Positions 34,301 through 46,429 of a stretch of DNA of 64,000 nucleotides are shown here, piece by piece (within the stretch, counting starts at the first letter, position 1; each line of letters starts with the position of its first letter). The notes beneath the pieces are model-generated. The model searched no databases and was not told the DNA's origin. It worked only from the letters and a program-made list of their open reading frames with translations. The position numbers were made by a program, and so were the translations under genes. The stretch covers positions 6,117,121-6,181,120 of the forward strand of contig NW_004955402.1 of the NCBI RefSeq assembly GCF_000276665.1. Reading direction: 5' to 3'. This stretch comes from Chinchilla lanigera. Its lineage: Eukaryota; Chordata; Mammalia; Rodentia; Chinchillidae.

Positions 34301-35585
34301 GATGTCCTAGAAACAATCACATGGAGATGCTCTGGAGGTTGAGGAATATGGCATAATTCATAGCTCTATGAGATTTCTTGTGCTGTGCACCACATAGTGA
34401 GGAGAGGTGGGCATTCTTGCAACTGGCCTAAGATAAGTGCAGCCCACAACCCCACCTGACAGGTTCCAGAAGAGCATCCTGGTGTGAAGCAGGGGCAGCA
34501 GAGGTGGACACATGGTTCACATGCAGAGAGGAGCAGAGGTTGACACCACTCCTGCTCCGGGAGTGGCCATAGCTGTGTCTCGTAGAGGACGGATCATGAG
34601 CCGTGTCCCTGTTAGATCTGCAGGGCTGCCTACTGTGGGTTTAGGGCCCAGATGCCATGGGAGCTTGTACCTCAGTTTGAAGTATCCACAATGAATGGCT
34701 CACCTGCTTTAATGTCAGCCTCCTCTGTCCCTGCTGTAACTGAACTTGCTGGAGCTTTGGCTACCAGTATGGGACAGGGAATTAAGACGTCCTACAATGC
34801 ATGTAAGGAAGGCTGCATGGGCTTCTTGCCTCAGAAGTAAGAGATAAGGATGCAGAGAGTGCTTAGAACAGGCCACTAAATAGCCAAGGGAGAGCCATTA
34901 GTGAGTTAAAAGTCCTATAGGCTGTTAGAAGTCTCTGGGTAGAATAGAAGGTAGTGTGTGAAATTGTGGGTTTCACAGCTGCAGTGAAAAGCTAAAGGCC
35001 CAGAGGAAGAGAAACTTACACATATGGGAGCAGTGTGAGGGGCTGTTGCAGTGTGCCATCTCTCAACGTGCAACAATAAAGTGTGTCAAGTCAGCAACAA
35101 CTGTGTCTAGTTATCATAGAGCAATCGACAGCCACATATTATTAAACAAACCTGGACTTGACCCTGTGCACAGAGATTCATCTAGATTCTTGCTTTTTCC
35201 AGTACAGCAGTAGAGGAAGGAAACACACTGGGCAGAGCTGGAGCTCAGGGCAGGGGAGCAACAAGTGGAGTTCAGAGAAAGGTGTCAGGAGGAGCCTGAG
35301 AAGCTGGAAATGAAGGGCATTGCTTTGGCCTCTGATGTTGGACAAAAGACGGCCCCAGCACTGCTGAGGTGGCCAGAAAGGGCGCTGAAGGTTCTATCAT
35401 TGGTCAGCGGAACTGTGAAGATACAGTTGTTATATTTTCCTTTGTGTTATCTTTCATTTCCGATATGCTTATGAGGTTTTGACACCCAAAGATCAGTTAA
35501 ATATATATTATTTCCACTGTTCTCCTTTTAAAAAATAAACATGGAGTGATTAAAGTTATGGTAAATGTTTAAATTAAAAATAATC
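34301..35585. other. Unassigned sequence
   Basis: Moderately GC-rich around 34400-34850 with short ORFs in several frames. Nothing there matches a protein family I recognise, and an ERV or MaLR internal fragment is a possible but unproven explanation. Confidence 0.35.
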
Positions 35586-35589
35586 GTGA

Positions 35590-35995
35590 TAAAAGGCCAT
35601 TGCTATCAATCCCCCTCACAATGTTCCTCTTTGCTTTGAACACACTTATCCCTCATTCTTGCCACTTTCTAATGCAGTTCTGCACATCCTTTTTCATGAG
35701 TATCTGTACCAAATGTGATAAAAAATATCATGAACTCTGCTGCTAAGTGCAATCAGGTGGAAAGGCAGGTTCATCCACCTCATTCACCAGATCTGGCACC
35801 ATGCAACTTCTGGATCTTCCTCTAAGGCACAATGACCATGAAAGGTAAGCGTTTTAAATCTATTCAGGACTTCAGTGCTGCCATGACAACACAACTAGAG
35901 ATAAGAACAATGAGATTGGTGTGTTTGAAGTGGAGGGGGTGGAGGGGCATTAATGGCAAAGTTTTAATTAAACATTCACTGTACTTTTTGAGCAC
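35590..35995 (+). mobile_element. Mariner transposase relic
   Basis: Plus-strand translation around 35770-35900 reads HPPHSPDLAPCNFWIFL followed by TMTMKGKRFKSIQDFSAAMT. SPDLAPC is the hallmark block before the last catalytic Asp of mariner transposases. A stop falls after IFL and the frame then degrades. The 5' part (35590-35710) includes a scrambled stretch that matches the 3' end in reverse, so the copy may be internally rearranged. Confidence 0.8.
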
Positions 35996-35999
35996 ACCT

Positions 36000-38230
36000 T
36001 ATGCATCTACTTCTATATCCTTATCTGTACCTGTATCTACTCAACTTTTTATGAGAGTGAGTATGCAGTAAGACTTGACTTTTATTGTTATTCTTATTAT
36101 TTTTATTATTGTATGGATTAGGGCCAATTTTTCCCAAAATTATTACTGAGCAATCCAGCCTAACTGGCTTGTGGTGGTCCTTTTTAACCTGCATCCCACT
36201 ACTATCGAGTGTGGGCTGTGTTTCAGCAGACCTAACCTGTTTCACTGCTACACTATATATTATACTAGTTCCATGCTATTTTATTTGTCTAATTTTATCT
36301 TTTATGTTCTGTGGGAAACTTACCTTCACAGCACTTCAGTTTGAGATATGTTTTAAATTTTTGTTCTACTTACACTTCCAAATAAATTTTAAAACCATTT
36401 TTGTCAAGTCTACAAACATATTGTTATGATTGGATGTTATTATAATAAATCACTATATTATTTTGGGAAATATTGACTTTTCAGTAACATTTAATCCTGC
36501 AGAGAAATGTGTTTATTAGTAGATTGCTTACCCTATTACATCTGCTAGTTAAGTTCTATAGCTTTTTCTCTAGCTATTGCAGAAGTTTTCTTGCTAGCTC
36601 CAGGTATTTTGTAGGTGTTTTTCTTTTTTAAATGAAAAGTAAACTTGTTTTTTAAAAATCTCCTGATTATTGATAGAGGAGAAATTTGGTGATAATTGCA
36701 GTACAAAAACTTACTAAAGTAGTTATTTCTAAGTTTGATTTTTTGATTTTTAAAGAAATATAATCATATGGTATGCAAAGAGTAAGATTTATCACCATAT
36801 TCATAATGAGAATTTTGCATATTCTGGGATACACAAGTTCTGATGACTTTCTGTTCATTTCTGTGGTGTTCTTCACTTTCTGCAGTGTTGCTAGTGTTCC
36901 TCACTGTAATTTACAGTATAGCCAGAAACAAACTCCATCAAAAATTTGTAATTATATTTACAGATCTAATCACAGATCTAATCAAACTGGGCAAAAAACT
37001 GAAATATTAGCTGTATTTCATTTGTCTCACTTTTTTTCAACCTAGAACTTTGTTTCTTCTTAAACTAATTATTTGGGGTCACTGGGGTTCAGAATTTCCA
37101 TCCAAGAACAAACACACAGAATGGTAGTGCTTTTTAGGGAATTGAGGTCCACTTTAAACTATTATAATTAACATTTCTCCCAAATGAGTTCCTGGAACTT
37201 TAATGAAGAATATTGCAAAGGATTATCACTGTCATGCTTAAGCTTGTAACATGCAAAATGAAAACTGGGAGGTATTTTCAAACTTTGTCTTCATAGTTAA
37301 GACAAAGAACTGAGTGCTCTCGGGGACCTATTTCAAAGATAGGCGTGAGCGTGGCTTGGGTCAGCATGGATGCACGGGTTGGCTAGTCAGTCAGGAACTT
37401 TGTAGAAGTGGCTATTTGGAGGTTAGCACTTTTGTATATTCTAATGATTTTATAGACAAAGTTTTGTGATCACCTTGTCTCTGAAATAACCCCTTCCCTT
37501 CTGCAAATGCGCAGTTTCCTTTTTCTATCTTTTGTGTTCCTTCCAGTCCATCCTTGGCCTCCATGTCTTCATTGTCCTTTCCCATGTCTCCAGAAAACAC
37601 TTTACATGTAGCTCCCAAAATGTCCAGCCTTAGTCCTGTAGCTTTGCTGAGCTTGGGAGCTGGATATCAAACACACTTGTCCATCAGTCATTCTAGTTTC
37701 CCATTCAGAGTGTGAACACTGTGAGAATAAGAAGCATATTTCTAATGCACATGTTGAACAGATGAATCAATTAGCAGATGACCCACATTCAACACACCTA
37801 CATTCTCTTGAGAACAGTTTCACACAAAGACTAAGCACAGACAATATGAGGCAATCTCAGTAGACTACAACCCTTGTAACCTCAGAGGGTGCAAGGTCCA
37901 CTCTGTAGTAGTGCAGAGGGAGGAGAGATGCGTAAAAGTGAAAGCAGAGAGGACCTCATGGAGGTGACCAAGGAATGAAGGCTCAGAACAGAGTTAAGAG
38001 CACAGTTCACACAAAGGGGAGGCATTTTGGCATAGACATTGCCTTTCTCAAAGCCCTGGTGTGATGAACACACCCATGGAAATATTTGGAGACTGAGCAG
38101 ATCGTAATAACTGACAGAAGACAGTTCATGTGGACCAACATTAAAACAGATTGAATAAATTAGGCAGAGACCAGGTATCAAGGACCATGAGCACAAGGTC
38201 ACCATTTCAGACATGAAGTCTGTTGTAGCT
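36000..38230. other. AT-rich unassigned sequence
   Basis: No gene is visible. A 12-bp unit, ACAGATCTAATC, is directly repeated at 36960-36983. ORFs of 60-114 codons appear on both strands without support. Confidence 0.4.
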
Positions 38231-38234
38231 AACC

Positions 38235-38960
38235 TTACATATCACTCTAATACGGCATGCTATGCCCAGATACTTGGTCATTGTTTCGGGTGTTTCTGTG
38301 AAGGTGTTTCTGCATCAGATTAGCATTTAGATTGGCAGACTGGATAAAGTAGATTGCCCTCTTAATGCAGATGGACCTTGATCAATCAGCTGAAGACTTA
38401 AATAGACTAAAAAGGCTGACCTTTACCCTCCCTCATGGGGGGATTCCTGAAGTCTTACCGTCCTCCAGCTAGGACATCTGCTATTTCCTGTCTTTGTTCT
38501 TGCTGAGGACCAGTGAGCCCTTGCACCAGAACCACACGATCCATTCTGCTGGGTCCCAGTCCTTCCGAAAGGAATGAAACTGTGTGCTATCTGAGTACCA
38601 GGGCAAGAGATGGACAGACCTTCACTCTCCAGCGCTCCACCCTGCGAGACCTTGGGACTTGCCAGACTCCATACTCCTGTGAACCAACACCTTATACAGC
38701 CATACATCGGTTCACGTACTTAATTTGTTCCACTATTCTGGGGAAGATGACTGCCTTCATGTTCATGCAGAGAAGATGGCTGTGGTCATGTTCACAACCC
38801 ACTGTGGAGTTTGTGAATGGAAGTAAAATTTTGCCAAACACTTCTATTTGCAAAGAAAATTATTTAGGAACTGAAAAGTTCATGAAGCAACATATTATTT
38901 TACCAGCAATATCTCTATCTCCCATTGGTTCTGTATTTCTAGAGGACCAGGATAATAGAG
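38235..38960 (+). mobile_element. MLT2-like ERVL LTR
   Basis: TATGCCCAGATACTTGGTCA, TTTCTGTGAAGGTGTTTCTG, GATTGGCAGACTGGATAAAG, GATCAATCAGCTGAAGACTT and the 3' end ATTGGTTCTGTATTTCTAGA follow an MLT2-type LTR in order. The region 38720-38920 does not follow it and may be an inserted or diverged part. The 206-codon ORF at 38513-39133 runs from this LTR into neighbouring DNA and is therefore not a gene. Confidence 0.65.
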
Positions 38961-38964
38961 ATAC

Positions 38965-39985
38965 TACCATTACACTCTTCTCTTTAAAGAAAGGGGCCAT
39001 AGAAGATCTTTCTTCATATGCAAATCTTCAGGCTACACTTCGACCTTCCAGCAGTGGTGGTGGTGGGGAACAGAGTGATAGAGAATGCTCTATCTTGTAC
39101 AGAGAAAATACATGCAAGAAATATTTTCTGTAGTACTTGATGATGTTATTTTAAATTCCTTGACTTTTTAAAGAAATAATGCACTCTATTATAAAGTATG
39201 CAGCAGATATTCGAAGGACTAGATTTAATTCTAAGTTTCATACAGAAGTTGTATTGTTAATGCTTCAGGTTACTTTATGACCATGTGTACTCCATGACAA
39301 AAACCTATATCCCTTTTCAGTTACAGCTGAAACATTTATGAAAATCTAAATGGTGATATGTCTCTTCCGCATCATAACTAGCGTAGGTGGCCCATTACTG
39401 CTTTAATCAAAATTAGTTGTACACTCCAGATGCACTGCCTGAGGTAATTATAGATTTTGAGGAATAATCTCATGACTCTGCACTTGAACTTCTCTTTTTC
39501 AAAGAAAATTCTGTAAATTCTTATAGTGCCCCTGACTTCTTCTGCGGTCCATTCCTTTTTATGAAGGTCAGAAGGTGCTAACAGTCTCTGATCACATTCT
39601 TGTCAAGCCAGTGTCCACTTGTGAAGTTACATTTCCCTTCAGTGCTGGTTGTTATAGTAGATGCTTAGCAACAGTATTGGCAAAAACATTGGATTCTTTC
39701 CCTACACACATTCTGAATTCGTCAGTGATAATTCAAAGCTCCTACTTTGTTTTAAAGTTGGAAAATCTCTCATTAATTCCCTGTATGGAGGGGGCGAAGG
39801 AACAGGGCTCCTCTTCAATACTGGCAGCAAGACTACTTGTGCGGAAGTCAACTGGTCAAGAAGTGAGATTGAATCAAGCAAAACTATGAGGGAGTGAGGA
39901 CCACACTATTACTTGAATTGTGTTGGAGAGGGCAGTTTTCTGGTGTTGGTGGAACTACAACTTTGATGAGAACAGTGGTAATGAA
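38965..39985. other. Unassigned sequence
   Basis: No named feature seen. Confidence 0.35.
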
Positions 39986-39989
39986 GGGA

Positions 39990-39990
<1 letters not shown>

Positions 39991-40031
<41 letters not shown>
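39991..40031 (+). repeat. (TG)n microsatellite
   Basis: About 20 TG units with one C interruption near the left end. It abuts the left edge of a reverse-oriented MaLR LTR. Confidence 0.97.
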
Positions 40032-40033
<2 letters not shown>

Positions 40034-40070
40034 GCTTTCTGACACTGTAACAAACACCTGAGATATTCAG

Positions 40071-40411
40071 TGCAATGGTTAATATTGACTGCCAACTTAA
40101 TTGGCTCAAGAGATATCTAGGAGATTAGGAAAGCACATTTCTGCATGTATCTGCATGGGTTATCAGGGTTTAGCTTTGGGGACTGCATTTTTCCCTGACC
40201 CCTTCTTCTCTGGATCTTCCTGTGAGCTCTGCTTCTTCCTCTCCATGAATCGAGCATCCTTCCTCTGCCAGGCCCTTCCACCATGTTGTCTCATCCTTGG
40301 AGCAGCCAAGCACAGACTGAAACTTCTAAAACTACGGGCCAAAATAAACTCTTTCTCCTTGGAGTTGTGCAGCTCAGATATTCTGTCCCAGCAAAGGAAA
40401 GCTGACCGCCA
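40071..40411 (+). mobile_element. ERVL-type LTR nested in MaLR LTR
   Basis: Begins TGCAATGGTTAATATTGACT, then GCCAACTTAATTGGCTCAAG, AGATATCTAGGAGATTAGGA, and ends after GGGCCAAAATAAACTCTTTC with GGAAAGCTGACCGCCA. The 'tggttaatattgactgccaacttgattgg' head is typical of rodent ERVL-type LTRs. Possible 5-bp duplication: TTCAG (40066-40070) and GTCAG (40414-40418), four of five matching. Confidence 0.7.
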
Positions 40412-40635
40412 TGGTCAGCTTATAATAGGAAAAGGTTATTTAGGCTCACAGTTTCAGAGATCTCAGTCCATAATCAGGGAGTTCATTGCTTTGAGGCCTG
40501 TGGTGAGGCTGTAGAATATCATGGTGGTACCACATGGCAAAATTACTCACTGCAGGGCCAGTCTACAAAGAGAAGAAAAGGAAAGGGCTATGGTCTCAGC
40601 AGACACTTTAAGGGCACAACCCACAATAGCAAGCA

Positions 40636-41376
40636 TGTTGGTTTGGGGTTTATTGCAAGGAAAAAATATAATACAGGACACATATTTATAAGATTATTTA
40701 TAATAGTCACCCAAAGAATGATATGTAAGAGAGTACGGGAAATCTGTCCACACACTAAGACCAAGGAATCTAGCCGAGGGCCTGGATCCCACGATAATGT
40801 CCTGCATGAGTCCAGCTGAAGACCTAGAGCCCATAACAATGCCTCCCATGAGTCCAATCAAGACCAAAAGCCCATAACAACATCCCATGCAGACCTGTTT
40901 CATGGATCTGTTCTGGAAGGCACAAAGGTCAGTGGTGGAATCTAGAAAGTCTGTGCCAGCGGGATGAAGGATCTGTGTGCTAGCAGACTGAGGGACATGA
41001 ACTGGAGCCAGGAAGTGACCGGCAAAGTAAGAACCAGGGCTCCCCCAAAAGGTACCATAGCCATCCTCACTGACAACAAGGTTCCAGGCTCCTCAGAGGA
41101 TGAAAACAGCCAAGTTCATCAAAAAAACCAGCATGACAAGCTTCTCCAAGAAAACCAACAGCACCTTACAGCCTCTCTCTGCTTCCAGTAGGCTCCCAAC
41201 ACCTTTTACCAGTTCCCAACAGCCTTACTCTGCTCCCAACAGCCTCTTTCTTCTTCTCCAGTTCTGCCTCCTGTGCTGCTGGCAATAATTCTCAGGTGAG
41301 CCTCCCACACCCAGCACCACACTCAGTTCAGCGGGGGGTTATAAGTTGATCAGCAGCTGTCAATCCACCACAACCA
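40636..41376 (-). mobile_element. LTR-like element, same family as 22.6 kb
   Basis: Reverse copy of the element at 22646-23537: read on the minus strand it starts near TGGTTGTGGTGGATTGACAG and ends near AATAAACCCCAAACCAACA. An AATAAA motif lies only about 15 bases from the 3' end, which would leave almost no U5. It is about 150 bp shorter than the plus copy. It interrupts the MaLR LTR at 40032-41424. ORFs at 40588-40903 lie wholly within it. Confidence 0.7.
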
Positions 41377-41424
41377 GAAACTCTATCTCAGAAAGATTTT
41401 GCTGCTTCCCAATAGCACCCCAGG

Positions 41425-41500
41425 CTGAGATATAGTTCAATGAAGCACTTGCCTAACTTGAACAAGGCCCTGGGTTCAATCTCCAGCACCACGAAAGGAA
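41425..41500 (+). repeat. Older ID-like SINE
   Basis: GGCTGAGATATAGTTCAATG, GCACTTGCC and CCCTGGGTTCAATCTCCAGC recall an ID element of the 'ccctgggttcaatccccagcacc' type. It is more diverged than the GGTACC copies. Confidence 0.65.
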
Positions 41501-43385
41501 ATGGTTAGCCCTTGCCTAAATAAAGACGTGTAAAACTATATATTTCCCTGTATTAATTATTTTAACTGAATCCCATAAATTCTATGCTTTCTTTTTAATT
41601 ATTTTAAGATAAATTTCACTGCACTCATTTAAGGTCTATAAATTGAGGTTGTAAGATCTGCATAGAGTAAACTGGACATGTAATGGAACAAACTTACATG
41701 TCCATCACCTTACATAGTTATTCATTTTCCCTTTGTGACAAGAGTGGCTGAAATCTAGTACTTTAGCAAAAATCCTGAATACAATACACTATTATTAACT
41801 AGAGTCCTTATATGGTACAACAGATCTCTCAACTTCTTAGTGTAAGTTTTTAGTTATTGTTCAAAATACTTTTTAGTTCCTCTGTTTTGTCTTTGATCCA
41901 TGGGCTATTTAGAAATTTATCATTTGATTTCAAGATACTTAAGGGTGTGTAAGTTTTCTTGTGTTGTTGAAATACAATTAAATTTTATTGTCATAAGAGA
42001 ACATAATTTATTTGATTTTAATTTTTTAAAGTTGTTCAGATTATTTTATACTCCAAGATGTTCTTTATCCTAATGAAGATACCATGTGTGCTTAAAAAGA
42101 ATCTATATTCAGCTGTTCTTAGGGTTAATGGCTTCTAATTATATGATGGATCCCTTTGGCTTTTACAGTGTTACTGAAACTTTTCATTTTACTTCTCTTT
42201 AGTTCATCTTCCCATTACTAAGAGTGTAAAGTAGAACTCTCCAATTGTTACTGCTGAATGTTCCATTTCTCCCCTCAATTCCTTGGTATTTGCTTCATGT
42301 ATATTGGGGTTCTGTTCAGAGCATTTGTGTTGGTATATCTTTCTTCTTAGTTTACCTTTCTTTCATGACAAAGTGTTTTTCTTTGTCTCTGGTAATATTT
42401 TTTAATCTTAAAGTCCATTTTGTTTGCTTGTAGTATTGCCATCCAAGCTCTGTTTACACTACCGTTTGCATGATATATCTTTTCCAATTCTTTTACTTTA
42501 AACATTTTTTTATCTTGGAAACTATAAAGTGTCACTCTTATAGACAGAATATAGTTAGGTGATGTCTTTTTATCACTTTATGGTCTCTACTTTTTAACCA
42601 GAGTTTATACCTTGAAATTTAATGTAATTAGTATATGATGATTTATATCTGCTATTATATTTATGTTCTATATGTCTAAAGTCTCTTTTGTTCTTCTGTT
42701 CCTCTATTAGTTCTTTCTTAGTGTGAAATCTATACTCCTTTTTTACTACTTTAAATACTTTAATTTTGCTTTTACAATACTTTTTGTGACATATTTTCTT
42801 AGTAGTGCCTCTACAGATGGTAGTACGCTTCCAAATTTAAGGAAATCTACTTCAAATTAGTATTAACTACACCCTCAGATTTTCAATTGACCATAATGTA
42901 TCTCTGAGTTTATCCTACATGGAATTTGTTCAGCCATTTGGATACACAGACTAATGAGTTTCATCAAATAATTGCCAAGGGTTTCTAAATTTTTCTCTAA
43001 AACATTTTCTTGCCACTTTCTCTCTTTCTTGTCTCTTTTGTTTTTTCCCTTTTTTCTTCTATTTTTCATCTTATGAAAAATAAAATTCATAGGACACTAA
43101 TAAAGAGAATAACAATAGTCAACATACTCTGTATCATCAACTTCAAGTAGAAGAAAGAGATAATACTATGAAACTTTCTTTTCAATGAGCTGATTTTCTT
43201 CTTCTCTTCTTCTCTTCTCCTTTACTATGAACCTATTCTTAAGTTTGTTGATTGTTCTTTTACTTTCTCAAATCCCCTGCAGAGATTTTTTTGTTATTTT
43301 ACTCTTAAATTCGGAACTTATACTTTATTCTGTTAAAAACTTCTATATCACTGTCAATTTTGACAATGACAAATATAAAATTTTT

Positions 43386-43476
43386 CGGGGGTGGTGGTTT
43401 CTGGTACCAGGAACAGAACTCATGACCTTGCGTTTACCAGGCAGGTGCTGTGCCACTGAGCTAAATCCCCAGCCCC
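43386..43476 (-). repeat. ID-type SINE inserted in L1
   Basis: CTGGTACCAGGAACAGAACT, CATGACCTTGCG, CAGGCAGGTGCTGTGCCACT and GAGCTAAATCCCCAGCCCC form the reverse complement of an ID body. The 13-bp duplication is GACAAATATAAAA (43368-43380) and GACAAATGTAAAA (43477-43489). Confidence 0.93.
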
Positions 43477-43730
43477 GACAAATGTAAAAATTGATGCTAT
43501 TGATTTGCTAAGCCATAATCATCCTCTTTTTCTTTAATTATGTATGGTTCTCTTTAGTTCTTCAAAAGTATTTATAGTAGTGATTTAAAGTCTTTGCCTT
43601 TTTGCAGATATTTTTATTGGCCTTCTTTTCCTCTTGTGTATGACTCATACCTCCCTGAGTCCTTGTATGTCTTATAACTGTTTTGATGAAAACATTAGAT
43701 AATATATTACGGTACCAATAAACTTAATTT

Positions 43731-43757
43731 TATCTATCTATCTATCTATCTATCTAT
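43731..43757 (+). repeat. (TCTA)n microsatellite
   Basis: Six to seven perfect tetranucleotide units. Confidence 0.95.
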
Positions 43758-43889
43758 ATGTCACAAAAAACTTGGAATCAGAATTTTCTCTCCTAGTGCT
43801 TCTCTTAGTTCCTCTTAGATTACATATTCCTTACAGTGTGTGGACACTGAGTTCTTTGGTTTCTACTTATATTACTCTGTCTTCTGTGC

Positions 43890-44290
43890 TAATAACAACA
43901 TTTCTGAAAATGGGTATTTTATACTTTGTAAAGAGAGTGTTTTGGCTCATGTTTCTGGTGGCTGAAGCACCCAACCAGAATGGCAGGAGAAAGTTCCCTG
44001 GTTGTGTCACCATGTGATGGGAAACAGAGAAATGACGTGTACAGAGGGGTCACGTGGCAAGACAGGAAGTCAGAGGGATTCAAGGACTAGGCTTCGTCAT
44101 TTTTTATATAAAAACTTGCTCTTGGGGAGCTAACAGGATCCCATGTGAATTACATTAATCACTTCCAAAGGCAGTAGGGTCCTCTTTTCAAAGACTCTGC
44201 CACCTCAACTGTCCTATATTGAGGACCAAACTTCCAGCATGTAAGCCCTTGAAGAACATACTTGAACCATATGCAAACTACGACCTTCCT
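43890..44290 (-). mobile_element. MLT1/MaLR LTR
   Basis: TTTGGCTCATGTTTCTGGTG, TCACCATGTGATGGGAAACA, CAAGACAGGAAGTCAGAGGG, TTCCAAAGGCAGTAGGGTCC and TTGAGGACCAAACTTCCAGC read as the reverse complement of an MLT1-type LTR. Confidence 0.7.
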
Positions 44291-44294
44291 TTAA

Positions 44295-45865
44295 AAAAAA
44301 AAAACCTATCTTACTAGTGTTCTTCTCTGAAGCATCATTATGTATTGGTCCATTAATAATAAATCAAATTATTTCCCTAAATATCTTGGCCCAGTAAGTC
44401 TTCCCTGTTTTGCTAAGGGGATTTGTGTGTGAAAGACATCTTCATAATCTCAGGCACTTTACATGTCTCCCTTAACTTTTAGTTCCTGCTTACACTGAGC
44501 CTCAAAGCAACTAGATCCTTTCCCCAGTTCACCCTGGGTGTGCAAAAAATTCTTCATGTATGCATAGCCTCCTAGATATCCATGAACATGTCAGAGACTA
44601 TCAAACGATGTTATGCTAAACCTGTACCTAGATAGTCTTTTCAGATTTTTGCACAAACTCTTGTTACTCTAACCAAAATCAGAATTGGACAGCTATGATG
44701 TTAACAGTTCCCATGGGTTGTTAACATTTTTGATCATGCTCTTAGGGCTAGGGCTTTTCATGCAAAATTCAAAGTGCAATTAAATAACAATCAATGCTTG
44801 GCATTAGAGATGTACAGAGAACTACATGCCCGGCCAAAGTATTGAGTAGTTTCTGGGAACAGACCTTTTAACAAAGTTCCAAATACATCAGCTTTCTTTG
44901 TTGGATCAAAGGTCAGTGTTGTTTCTCGCCAGTGGAGAAAGGAGATGGCAGAAGACTCCCACTGTTCTTCCTGGGGTTAATGGGTTTTCCTGAATAAACA
45001 CTTTGTTCTGGGACTTTGACTGATACTCCAGAGTTCTGAGATGATTGGTCTTGACAGTTTTGCTATTATTTTTGTTGCTTTTGTCAGAAAAGTGAATTTA
45101 CTGAGATGATCACTTCATCCCAGAAGTTGTACCTGCTGATTTTCTTTAATGTTAAGTATCAAAGACCTTTGTGATCACATCTTGGAGGACAGAGTGAAAT
45201 AAAAGATATACTTTTTAGCTCATGGGAAAATGTTACTTTTAAAAACATATTCTACCAAATAGTTCAGATTATACTGAAATAATTTAAACAACTTACATTT
45301 AGTGTTAACTCAAATTATGTTTCACTGATACTTTAGTAGTTTTCTGAAGGCAACATCATGACAAATACAAGATCTTCATGACAACTAAAGCTATGCTATA
45401 TTTTGTATATATTTGTGAACAACCAGATTTAAATTTCATTTTCTTTATTGAAGTAAAGAACTTTACCTATGGAAAAAAGTCAACAATATGTTTTGGCTAA
45501 AAGATCATCAACATGATTTTAGCTGTCCTATTTTTATTTGAAGAAAATAGAATGTTTTTATTACTGTACAGTGGTTTACATAACTTTTGTGCAGGTTTGC
45601 ATAAACCAAATGATGATGAACAAGAAACACTGCCTTAAAAGTTCACAGCAAAGTGTACAAGCCTTTCCCTCTCAAATGCTCCTAGACTTCAGTAAAGAGA
45701 GATTTCTCCCCAACCAAAACTCCCACCATGTGAGTGGCTTATAAAGTACTCAAGACGCTTGACTACCTTCATTCCAGCACTATATTGTTGGCCAAGTGTC
45801 AAGTAAGTGAAACGAAGCAGCAAAAATCGGAGACTGCAGTGTTCTTCCAAGGCAGAAGCAGGCCC
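44295..45865. other. Unassigned, mostly unique sequence
   Basis: No gene, RNA or recent repeat is seen. A repeat-poor tract. Confidence 0.4.
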
Positions 45866-45869
45866 AGCT

Positions 45870-46025
45870 CCGCACTGTGACCTGGGCATGTTGCCTGCTG
45901 ACAGTGATGCCTCGGTCAACTCACTGTGTGTCTCCATGACTCATCTGTTAAATGGGAAGAACAATAGTCCACAGGGCAGCTCTGCATCAGTTAAATGAAG
46001 TACGCAGCAGGCCTCGCAAGTTCAT
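45870..46025 (-). repeat. MIR SINE
   Basis: TGTGACCTGGGCATGTTGCC, a TGTGTCTCCATGACTCATCT phrase, TTAAATGGGAAGAACAATAG and CATCAGTTAAATGAAGTACG match the reverse complement of MIR. Confidence 0.75.
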
Positions 46026-46324
46026 CCTGTGTAAGTTGGGTGATACACAACACAGTACCCTGCCCTTGGAAAGAGTTTCTGGATTTTCCCAAAAAATTAA
46101 GAGTAGAGGATTAAAAGTGGGAAGTATCAGCAGACAGTAAGAAAAATTAGAACTTACTAAATTACACGTTCAAAAAATTTTGTACTAATTGGTATCTCTG
46201 AAGACAAATAGGCTTTGTCTTCTTATCTTTTCGAGTGATTTTTACTATAAAGTAGCAGAAAATTGTTTTGAGTAATGGCTGCTAGCCATGAACGAGGGAT
46301 GAAACCCACATTATTTCCCCAGAA

Positions 46325-46425
46325 AGAATGTGTGTTCCTTGGAGATAGGTACCTTGGGTATTCTGTGAAGTACTGTAAGTAGGAAGCACTCAATAAATAT
46401 TATATTTAAAAATTATCTTAGTTAT
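46325..46425 (+). repeat. L2-like fragment
   Basis: The end AAGCACTCAATAAATATTAT is the characteristic 3' terminus of an L2-type element. The rest is strongly decayed. Confidence 0.5.
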
Positions 46426-46429
46426 ATGT

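Larger units (their letters stand above)
40032..41424 (-). mobile_element. MaLR-type LTR split by two later LTRs
   Basis: Reverse-oriented MaLR pieces lie at 40032-40070 (TTAGCTTTCTGACACTGTAA), 40412-40635 (GGAAAAGGTTATTTAGGCTC; TTTAAGGGCACAACCCACAA) and 41377-41424 (GCTGCTTCCCAATAGCACCC). Read together they give the expected order of a rodent MaLR LTR. The gaps are filled by an ERVL-type LTR and by the LTR-like element of the 22.6-kb family, which makes this the oldest layer of a nest. Confidence 0.75.
41500..43885 (-). mobile_element. Long minus-strand L1, split by an ID SINE
   Basis: TGTGTGCTTAAAAAGAATCT, GTAGAACTCTCCAATTGTTA, TTTCATGACAAAGTGTTTTT, TTTTAATCTTAAAGTCCATT and TAGACAGAATATAGTTAGGT are the reverse complement of L1 ORF2. 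The interval 43500-43720 (AGTCCTTGTATGTCTTATAA) continues it on the other side of the SINE. It is an old L1M-type copy with many stops and no usable ORF. Confidence 0.75.

Noticed and set aside
38513..39133. The longest ORF (206 codons)
   Set aside because: It begins inside an MLT2-like LTR and runs into neighbouring non-coding DNA; the translation has no family resemblance or splice context.
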